DNA of 14,542 bases, taken from NCBI GenBank assembly GCA_021810985.1, contig JAJZQA010000023.1:1-14542 (forward strand), given 5' to 3'. The stretch comes from Deltaproteobacteria bacterium. GTDB lineage: Bacteria > Desulfobacterota > Desulfuromonadia > Geobacterales > Geobacteraceae. The position numbers were made by a program, and so were the translations under genes. Of this stretch, positions 6,703-13,000 are shown piece after piece; within the stretch, counting starts at the first letter, position 1; each line of letters begins with the position of its first letter. Below the pieces are notes generated by a model. That model did no database searches and was not told the DNA's origin. It saw only the letters and a program-made list of their open reading frames with translations.

Positions 6703-7793
6703 CTAGCGCGGACGAGGCAAGGCCACGGCTCTTTGTCCGTGTCGATGCCGGCAGCAGCGTGGGCATGGGGCACTTCATGCGCTGTGTCGCCCTGGCCCAG
6801 GCCTGGATGACGCAGGCGGGCGAGGTATTCTTTATCGGTAACTGCCAGGCCAGCGCTCTGCGCCAGCGCCTCGGGGATGAGGGTTTTGGCTGGCAGGAGC
6901 TGACCGACCAGTATCCAGGCCCTGCCGACTGCGCCGAAACGATCGATTTTATCTGCCAACACCGCCGGCAGGGACGGGCGGACTGGCTTGTCCTGGACGG
7001 ATACCATTTTGACGTGGCCTACCAGCAGCAGCTGCGGGCGAGCGGTGTGCGTCTCTTGATCATCGATGATAATCACCATCTCCCCTTTTACCATGCCGAT
7101 GCCATCCTGAACCCCAATCTCTATGGACCGGACATAGCGTATCAATGTCCTGCCGAGACGCTGTTGCTGCTTGGCGGCAGGTACACCCTGCTGCGGACGG
7201 AGTTCCAGCGGTGGCAGGAATGGCAGCGCACCATTCCCGACCGGGCGACTAGGATTTTTGTAGTCATGGGAGGGGGCGACCAGGAAAACGTCACCCTGAA
7301 GACTTTGGAGGCGTTGTTCTCCCTTGGTCTGGAAGGTCTGGAGATCAGGGCGGTGGTGGGCCACACCAATCCGAACTGCGCCTTTTTGCAGAAGGCGGCG
7401 GCAGGCGCACCCTGTGCCGTCGAACTATTGCCGGCCTTGGAAGATATGCCCGCCATGATGGCCTGGGCCGACATGGCGGTGACCGCCGCCGGGCAGACCT
7501 GTTTGGAACTTGCCTGCATGGGGGTGCCGGGGATTATGGTGGTTACGGCGGACAACCAGGAGACCGCGGCGGCCCTTTTCAGAGATAAGGGAATTTTCGA
7601 AACCATGGGACGGTGGAACGGCTTTACCGTGCGGGCGTTTGGCGACAGGATTCTCCGCCTTATCAACGCGAAAGACCGGCGGCGGCGGATGAGTGAAAAC
7701 GGCCGGCGGACCGTCTCCAGCAGCGGGTCCGCCAACAGTGTGGCTGCCATGCTGGCCGCAGGGAACAGGGGAGAAGCAACGGCACGATTATGA
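6699..7793 (+). CDS. pseG: PseG-like UDP-sugar hydrolase
   Basis: A 364-residue GT-B-fold enzyme of the PseG/SpsG family. PseG removes UDP from UDP-2,4-diacetamido-2,4,6-trideoxy-altrose to free the hexose for the synthase. The diagnostic N-terminal motif is RVDAGSSVGMGHFMRC, with H25 as the expected catalytic base. Other family features are WLVLDGYHFD, LLIIDDNHH, ADAILNPN, GGRYTLLRTEF, the second-domain opening IFVVMGGGD, and the nucleotide-binding VTAAGQTCLELACMGVPG. At 364 residues it is somewhat longer than minimal PseG proteins, mainly from about nine extra N-terminal residues and the tail. Its ATG overlaps the previous stop and its TGA overlaps the next start, so it is coupled on both sides. 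The exact sugar is inferred from the pathway. Confidence 0.9.
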   Translation: MTSADEARPRLFVRVDAGSSVGMGHFMRCVALAQAWMTQAGEVFFIGNCQASALRQRLGDEGFGWQELTDQYPGPADCAETIDFICQHRRQGRADWLVLDGYHFDVAYQQQLRASGVRLLIIDDNHHLPFYHADAILNPNLYGPDIAYQCPAETLLLLGGRYTLLRTEFQRWQEWQRTIPDRATRIFVVMGGGDQENVTLKTLEALFSLGLEGLEIRAVVGHTNPNCAFLQKAAAGAPCAVELLPALEDMPAMMAWADMAVTAAGQTCLELACMGVPGIMVVTADNQETAAALFRDKGIFETMGRWNGFTVRAFGDRILRLINAKDRRRRMSENGRRTVSSSGSANSVAAMLAAGNRGEATARL

Positions 7794-8686
7794 CATGTTC
7801 AAAACATGAACTCGAATTGATTCAGACGAAATGGGGCTTCTACCAGTACCGGCCACTGCCCAGTGACGAGGCGTTGCAGGCCTACTATGCCGAACAGTAC
7901 TTTCAGCAAGGCCTGGGCAGCTATGCGGTCAGCTATACGGATGAGGAAAAGGCATGGTTCCGGCTGCGGAGCTGGCTGCTGCATGAAAAGGTGCGGCTGT
8001 TGCGCAACGGCAAGACCGGCGGCCGCTTCCTTGATGTGGGATGTGGCGAGGGGTGGCTGCTCAACGAATTTTTCGACCAGGGCTATGCCGTGCAGGGGCT
8101 CGATTTCAGTATCGAGGGAATCCGGAAGATCCATCCGCATCTGCTCTCCTCGTTCCAACAGGGCAATGTCTATGAAGAGTTGGTGAGGATCCTGGCCAAA
8201 AGGGAAGTCTACGATGTCGTCGCCATCATCAACGTCATCGAGCATGTGAAATTCCCCGACCGACTCCTCGCCGATCTTCGGCAGGTCATGGACGAAAATT
8301 CGATCCTGCTCGTCTTCGCGCCCAATGACTTCTCCCTCCTCCATGCCTACCTGGAACAGGAGAAGATCATCTCGAAGAAATGGTGGCTACGCTACCCCGA
8401 TCATCTCTCCTATTTCAACAAGGAGAGCATGGGCAATCTGCTGGAGGACATGGGGCTTGCGGTGCAATGCGTGGTGGGGGATCATCCCATAGATCTGCAC
8501 CTGCTCTGTGAACACTCCAACTATGTGGAGGACAGCAGCAAGGGGCCCGGCACCCATTGTTACCGAATGCGGTGGGACAACTTTCTGGCCGGCCTCGACC
8601 GGAACAAGCTGCTGAGCATCTACGAGACCTTGGGCTCCATGGGGGTGGGACGCAACCTAGCCTACTATGCCATGCTGAAGAAATGA
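7790..8686 (+). CDS. Class I SAM-dependent methyltransferase
   Basis: This 298-residue protein has the Rossmann-like class I methyltransferase core. Motif I is RFLDVGCGEGWLL (D82), followed by GYAVQGLDFS for the acidic loop at the end of strand 2. YDVVAIINVIEHVKFPDRLLADL is the motif IV region, then ILLVFAPNDFS. An N-terminal segment (WGFYQYRPLPSDEALQAYYAEQYFQQ) looks like the lead-in seen in glycan-locus methyltransferases. The acceptor is unknown. Within this operon it most likely O- or N-methylates the nonulosonate or a glycan intermediate. It is coupled by ATGA overlaps to the genes on both sides. Family is firm; substrate is inference. Confidence 0.85.
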   Translation: MTCSKHELELIQTKWGFYQYRPLPSDEALQAYYAEQYFQQGLGSYAVSYTDEEKAWFRLRSWLLHEKVRLLRNGKTGGRFLDVGCGEGWLLNEFFDQGYAVQGLDFSIEGIRKIHPHLLSSFQQGNVYEELVRILAKREVYDVVAIINVIEHVKFPDRLLADLRQVMDENSILLVFAPNDFSLLHAYLEQEKIISKKWWLRYPDHLSYFNKESMGNLLEDMGLAVQCVVGDHPIDLHLLCEHSNYVEDSSKGPGTHCYRMRWDNFLAGLDRNKLLSIYETLGSMGVGRNLAYYAMLKK

Positions 8687-9375
8687 GAGCCTGCGTTTTC
8701 TCCGACATCCATGGCAACGGCCCGGCCTTTCGGGCAGCGTCCGGCGCAATACGCCGGCAGGCGGCGGATCTCAACATCTTTCTCGGCGATCTCTGCGGCT
8801 ACTACTTTGACCAGCTGGAAGTTTTCGCCCTGCTGCGGGAACTTCCCGGCCTGGTGGCGCTCAGGGGCAACCACGACCAGATCTTTCTGGATATTCTCGC
8901 CGGCGACGAGGCCCTTCGCCACCAGTACGCCGAGCGGTACGGCTCTTCCATGGAGAACCTGCTCGCCTCGGACCACATCGAGCTGGCCGAGTGGTTGGCA
9001 TCGCTGCCCTTGTCCCGTCGGGAGGCAGATGGCCGGTTCTTGTGTTGTCACGGCAGCCCGGCGGAGAATCTGGAGGGATATGTCTACCCCGACACCCCGC
9101 TTGCCCTGCCGGCCGAGGCCGGAGAGTATCTGTTGCTTGGCCATACCCACTACCGGATGGCGCGGGATGTCGAGGGCACGGCAGTGATCAACCCGGGTTC
9201 CCTGGGACAGCCGCGGGACGGCTTGGCGCCTTCCTTCGTCGTTGTCGATCTTGCCGTCCGACAGTTCCAGTACCATGAGGTCCGCTATGATCGCGAGAGC
9301 GTCAAAAGGCAGTTGGCGGAGAGAGGAGAAACCAATGGTTACCTGCTGGCGGTGCTGGACCGGGTTGCGGTTTAG
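8683..9375 (+). CDS. Calcineurin-like metallophosphoesterase (YfcE/MJ0936 type)
   Basis: A 230-residue binuclear-metal phosphoesterase with every standard motif: D8-x-H10 (SDIHGN), GD36 in LGDLCGYY, GN63-HD, H123 in CCHGSP and H154-T-H156, followed by VINPGSLGQPRDG. Members of this compact subfamily cleave phosphodiesters or phosphomonoesters. Here it could remove a phosphate or nucleotide from a sugar intermediate, or act as housekeeping for the pathway. The ATG at 8683 overlaps the methyltransferase stop and is where homology begins; in-frame codons back to 8557 lie inside that gene. No signal peptide is seen, so it is cytoplasmic. Its presence in the middle of a nonulosonate operon is unusual. 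Confidence 0.88.
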   Translation: MRACVFSDIHGNGPAFRAASGAIRRQAADLNIFLGDLCGYYFDQLEVFALLRELPGLVALRGNHDQIFLDILAGDEALRHQYAERYGSSMENLLASDHIELAEWLASLPLSRREADGRFLCCHGSPAENLEGYVYPDTPLALPAEAGEYLLLGHTHYRMARDVEGTAVINPGSLGQPRDGLAPSFVVVDLAVRQFQYHEVRYDRESVKRQLAERGETNGYLLAVLDRVAV

Positions 9376-9390
9376 CCGGTGAGGAAGTAT

Positions 9391-10401
9391 ATGGAGTCGA
9401 CCAACATACTCGTTACCGGCATAGGCGGAGACTTCGGGCAGGCCATTGTCAAATGCCTCTGTCTGATGGAGCGGCCGTTGCATCTACTCGGCTGCGACAT
9501 CGCGCCGGAGGTGGGCACAGCCTTTGTCGACGGAGTCTTCACCGTGCCGCGGGCCAACGACCCGGACTACCTGCCGACCGTGCAGGAGCTCTGCCGCCAC
9601 CACCGGGTTGCCGCAGTGATTCCCGCCAGTGAGGCGGAGATCGAGGTGCTGAGTAGGGCGGTCTTTGCCGAGGGGGTAGCGCTCGGGGCCGTGCTCGTCT
9701 GTCAGCAGTACCAGTGGTTCCAGGCTTACGGCGACAAGCTTGCCTGCTTCCAGAATCTTGCCGGCCGGGTCGAGCTGGTTCCCTTTGCCGATGGCGGTGA
9801 TGTGGCCGCGGTGCACCGTTTCGTGCAGGAAGTCGGTTTTCCCTGCGTGGTGAAGTCCAGGCGCTCTTGGGGGTCGAAAAGCATCCAGATCGCCCGCAAC
9901 GAAGAGGAGTTGACCGCCATGCTCGCGCGGACCTCGCTGCCTCTGGTGCAGCAGTACATCGATGACGGGCTCGGCGAGTTTTCGGTGGGGGTTTTTCGGA
10001 ACGCTGCCTTCACCACGGCGGTGGCGTTCAAACGGGACCTCGGCCCGGTCGGGGCCTCCTGGTATGCGGACAACTTCGATCAGGACCAGGAGGTGCTGGC
10101 GTACGCGCTGGCCATCGCCGAGGCCTCGGCCGTGCAGGGCAGTTGCAATGTCCAGGTGCGGAAGAGTGCCAAGGGGGTGCGCCTGCTGGAGATCAATCCA
10201 CGTTTTTCGAGTCTGGTGGCGGCTCGCGCCCTGTGTGGTTTCCGGGATTTGGAGTGGTCCCTGCTGGAGGCGCTGGGCGAGGAGGTGGCCGCTCCCCCGG
10301 ACGCCTATGCGCGGATCAGGTTCAGGCGGTTCTTCCACGAACTGGTTGACAGTGGCAACGGTTACCGGGGGATCGCGGCGTGGCGGCCGCGGGAAACCTG
10401 A
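9391..10401 (+). CDS. ATP-grasp carboxylate-amine ligase-like protein
   Basis: The 336-residue protein has the ATP-grasp plan of carbamoyl-phosphate synthase-like ligases. A Rossmann-like pre-ATP domain (NILVTGIGGDFGQAIVKCL, then VAAVIPASEAEIEVLS) precedes an ATP-binding core with K155 in CVVKSRRSWGSKSI. The metal-binding E267-x-N269-P-R271 (LLEINPRFSS) follows, and a short C-terminal part. Such enzymes form an acyl-phosphate and join a carboxylate to an amine or similar group. In this operon it may attach an amino acid or other acyl unit to an amino sugar, or amidate the nonulosonate carboxyl. ATG 9391 is preferred over GTG 9379 because GAGGAAG lies just upstream. It follows the phosphoesterase by 15 bases. 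Substrate unknown. Confidence 0.82.
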   Translation: MESTNILVTGIGGDFGQAIVKCLCLMERPLHLLGCDIAPEVGTAFVDGVFTVPRANDPDYLPTVQELCRHHRVAAVIPASEAEIEVLSRAVFAEGVALGAVLVCQQYQWFQAYGDKLACFQNLAGRVELVPFADGGDVAAVHRFVQEVGFPCVVKSRRSWGSKSIQIARNEEELTAMLARTSLPLVQQYIDDGLGEFSVGVFRNAAFTTAVAFKRDLGPVGASWYADNFDQDQEVLAYALAIAEASAVQGSCNVQVRKSAKGVRLLEINPRFSSLVAARALCGFRDLEWSLLEALGEEVAAPPDAYARIRFRRFFHELVDSGNGYRGIAAWRPRET

Positions 10402-10427
10402 AGCAGGAGAGAGACAGAGAGAACGAG

Positions 10428-11495
10428 ATGGGGAGAGATACCATAGCCATCGGTGACCGGCTCGTCGGCGCCGGCCAGCCAGTCTATATCATCGCCGAGA
10501 TGTCGGCCAACCATGGTCAGCAGTTCGACCGGGCGGTGCAGATCATCCGGGCGGCGAAGGAGGCTGGTGCCGACGCGGTGAAGCTCCAGACCTACACCCC
10601 GGACACCATCACCCTGAATGTCCGCAACGACTACTTTGAGGTCAGTGGTACCATCTGGGAGGGCAAAAACCTCCACGACCTCTATGGGGAGGCGTATACC
10701 CCCTGGGAGTGGCAGCCGAAACTCAAAGAGGTGGCCGACGAGTTGGGACTCGATCTTTTTTCGACCCCTTTCGATCCCACGGCGGTGGATTTTCTGGAGG
10801 CCATGGCGGTGCCGGCCCACAAGATCGCCTCTTTCGAGTTGAACGACATTGCACTGCTGGAAAAGATCGCCGCCACCGGCAAACCGGTGATCATGTCCAC
10901 CGGCATGGGTTCCCTCGGCGAGATCGAAGAGGCGGTTGGGGTTTTCAGGCGTGCTGGGACCGAACTTGCCCTGTTGAAGTGCGTCAGCGCCTATCCGGCC
11001 TGCCCCGAGGATATGAATCTGCGCACCCTGCCGCACCTTGCCGAAACCTTCGGGGTGCCGGCCGGTCTTTCCGACCACACCATGGGCAGCGCGGTGGCGG
11101 TGGCCGCCGTGGCCCTGGGGGCCTGTATTGTCGAAAAACATTTTACCCTTTCCCGGCGCGACCCGGGACCGGACAGCTCCTTTTCCATGGAACCGCAGGA
11201 ATTCAAGGAAATGGTGGATGGTATTCGGGTGGCTGAAAAGGCCCTGGGGACGGTGTCCTATGAACTCTCCGAAAGCCAGAAGGTGAGCAGGGTCTACCGC
11301 CGTTCCCTGTTCGTGGCCGAGAATATCCGGGCCGGTGAGCCGTTCACTGTCGAAAATGTTCGCTCCGTGCGGCCCGGGCACGGCATGCATACCCGGGATA
11401 TGAAGGAAATCATCGGGCGGAAGGCCAGCTGTGACATCGAGAGGGGAACACCGATGAGCTGGGACCTGGTGGCGGCCAGGGCAGAAGAGAAGTAG
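10428..11495 (+). CDS. pseI: PseI/NeuB-family nonulosonic acid synthase (pseudaminic acid type)
   Basis: A 355-residue PEP-condensing synthase. It contains the NeuB barrel: YIIAEMSANHGQQFDRA, DAVKLQTYTPDTITL, LYGEAYTPWEWQPKL, LFSTPFDPTAVDFLE, KIASFELND, STGMGSLGEIEEAV, the SDHTMGSAVAVAAVALGA stretch, and EKHFTLSRRDPGPDSSFSMEP. A C-terminal SAF (antifreeze-like) domain follows from about RRSLFVAENIRAGEPFTVENVRSVRPGHG. The LYGEAYTPWEW and IASFELND segments point to the pseudaminic rather than sialic or legionaminic branch. It condenses the PseG product with phosphoenolpyruvate. ATG 10428 is used, with AGGAGAG about 20 bases upstream and purine-rich GAGAGAACGAG nearer. In-frame codons upstream to 10380 overlap the previous gene. 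It is the last gene of the tight block; an 85-base gap follows. Confidence 0.92.
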   Translation: MGRDTIAIGDRLVGAGQPVYIIAEMSANHGQQFDRAVQIIRAAKEAGADAVKLQTYTPDTITLNVRNDYFEVSGTIWEGKNLHDLYGEAYTPWEWQPKLKEVADELGLDLFSTPFDPTAVDFLEAMAVPAHKIASFELNDIALLEKIAATGKPVIMSTGMGSLGEIEEAVGVFRRAGTELALLKCVSAYPACPEDMNLRTLPHLAETFGVPAGLSDHTMGSAVAVAAVALGACIVEKHFTLSRRDPGPDSSFSMEPQEFKEMVDGIRVAEKALGTVSYELSESQKVSRVYRRSLFVAENIRAGEPFTVENVRSVRPGHGMHTRDMKEIIGRKASCDIERGTPMSWDLVAARAEEK

Positions 11496-11520
11496 GCCGG
11501 CCGCAAACGCCCGGCCGGTC
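11495..11520 (+). repeat. GC-rich hairpin after pseI, no T-tract
   Basis: GGCCGGCCG (11495-11503) pairs with CGGCCGGTC (11512-11520): nine pairs including one G-T wobble, around an 8-base loop. The left arm begins at the last base of the pseI stop codon. No run of T follows, so it is not a classical intrinsic terminator. It could protect the upstream message from 3' exonucleases, or slow polymerase. Confidence 0.55.
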
Positions 11521-11580
11521 ACTTCGGGTACCAGCGACTGCGTTGCGCGGTCACCAAAGATTTGACTCAGGAGGATACGA

Positions 11581-12969
11581 GTGAAGGTTGTGCTGATCAA
11601 TATCTGCCTCAGGGCGGATGTGGAAAAGATTCTCTTCCCGGTGGGGCTGGGCTATGTCGCTAGTGCCGTGCACCGGGCCGGCTACGCCCTTGAAATCATC
11701 GACATGGATGCCCAGCGCCAGTCCTTTGAAGAGGTGGAAGAGAAGCTGCGGCAGAAGGAGTTCGATGTGGTGGGCTTCGGCTGCATCGTCACCGGCTACG
11801 GCATCGTCAAGCGGCTCGCGGAGATCGTCAAGCGGGTGAGACCTGAGGCGTGGGTCGTCGCCGGCAACTCGGTGGCAACCTCGATTCCCGAGATCCTGCT
11901 CGCCAAGACACAGGTCGACATCGCCTCCATCGGCGAGTCGGATCTAACTGTCGTCGACCTGTTCGCCTGTCTGGAGAAAGGGGGGGATCTCAAGAACGTT
12001 GCCGGCATCGCCTTTAAGGAAAAGGACGGCACGGTGCGGCTGACCCCGCCACGCATGGCTATCGCCAATATCGATGAAGTTCCCTTGCCGGAATGGGAGC
12101 TTTTCGAGATGCAGACCTATGTCGACATGTCAAAGAAGTATATCTCCGAACCCTATCCGATGCCCTACGAAGAGATCCGGGCCTTTGCGGTGAACACGGC
12201 CCGGGGGTGCGCCTTCAACTGCACCTTCTGTTACCACGTCTTCAAGGACTGCGGCTACCGGACCCGTTCCGCCGCCAACATCATCGAGGAGATTCGCCTG
12301 CTCCAGGAACGGTACGCCGTCAACTACATCAACTTCTGGGACGAGTTGACTTTTTTCTCCAAGCGGCAGGCCAATGCGCTGATGGATGCCATTCTCTCGT
12401 CGGGGCTGAAGTTCCACTGGACCGCTTCCTGTCGAGGCAACCTCTTCACTCGGGACGACCTGGAACTGCTCACCAAGATGAAGCAGGCGGGGTGTGTCGG
12501 GCTGGGGTATTCGCTGGAGTCCGCCAACAAGGGGATACTGCAGAGCATGAATAAAAAGCTCGACCCGGCCGATTTTGCCGAGCAAAAAAAGGCGCTGGAC
12601 GCCGCGGGTATCATCACCTGGACCAGTCTGGTGGTGGGATACCCCGAAGAAACCGAGGCAACCCTCAAGGAAACTTTCGACTTCTGCTACGACAACGACA
12701 TCTATCCCAGTGCCGGCTATCTGTTGCCCCAGCCCAAGACCCCGATTTATCGGCATGCCCGGGAACGGGGGCTCATCCCCGACGAGGAGACCTATCTTCT
12801 CGACATGGGGGACCGCCAGGATCTGCGGATCAATCTTACCAGCATTCCCCAGGAGCGGCTGGAGCAACTCGTCAGCTCGCACCTTGCCCGCATTCGGGAC
12901 AAGTTGCAGCTCAATATCTCTGACGCGCAACTGCTCAAATCCGGCAAGTACCGGGCCAGGGCCAAGTGA
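11581..12969 (+). CDS. B12-binding-domain radical SAM protein
   Basis: This 462-residue protein has an N-terminal cobalamin-binding-like Rossmann domain (residues 1 to about 140: VVLINICLRADVEKILFPVGLGYVASAVHRAGY to IGESDLTVVDLFACLEKG). A radical SAM domain follows, with the cluster motif C210-x-x-x-C214-x-x-C217 (CAFNCTFCYH). Typical barrel features are NFWDELTFFSKRQ, GCVGLGYSLESANKGIL and VVGYPEETEATLKETF. The D-x-H-x-x-G motif for base-off cobalamin is not visible, so B12 may be bound without histidine or not at all. Such enzymes methylate, rearrange or modify sugars and lipids; the substrate here is unknown. GTG 11581 is supported by a strong AGGAGG (11569-11574) six bases upstream. The 85-base gap and hairpin before it suggest separate regulation. 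Confidence 0.87.
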   Translation: MKVVLINICLRADVEKILFPVGLGYVASAVHRAGYALEIIDMDAQRQSFEEVEEKLRQKEFDVVGFGCIVTGYGIVKRLAEIVKRVRPEAWVVAGNSVATSIPEILLAKTQVDIASIGESDLTVVDLFACLEKGGDLKNVAGIAFKEKDGTVRLTPPRMAIANIDEVPLPEWELFEMQTYVDMSKKYISEPYPMPYEEIRAFAVNTARGCAFNCTFCYHVFKDCGYRTRSAANIIEEIRLLQERYAVNYINFWDELTFFSKRQANALMDAILSSGLKFHWTASCRGNLFTRDDLELLTKMKQAGCVGLGYSLESANKGILQSMNKKLDPADFAEQKKALDAAGIITWTSLVVGYPEETEATLKETFDFCYDNDIYPSAGYLLPQPKTPIYRHARERGLIPDEETYLLDMGDRQDLRINLTSIPQERLEQLVSSHLARIRDKLQLNISDAQLLKSGKYRARAK

Positions 12970-13000
12970 AGTAGTGAGCCTTGCGAGAGCGGCGGTAAAC

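Noticed and set aside
11495..11520. Rho-independent terminator after pseI
   Set aside because: The hairpin is strong but has no following T-tract; recorded as a hairpin instead.
10362..11600. Long reverse-strand open frame (about 412 codons) opposite pseI
   Set aside because: It lies wholly opposite a strongly conserved synthase gene in high-GC DNA; its protein resembles no family and is explained as a shadow frame.
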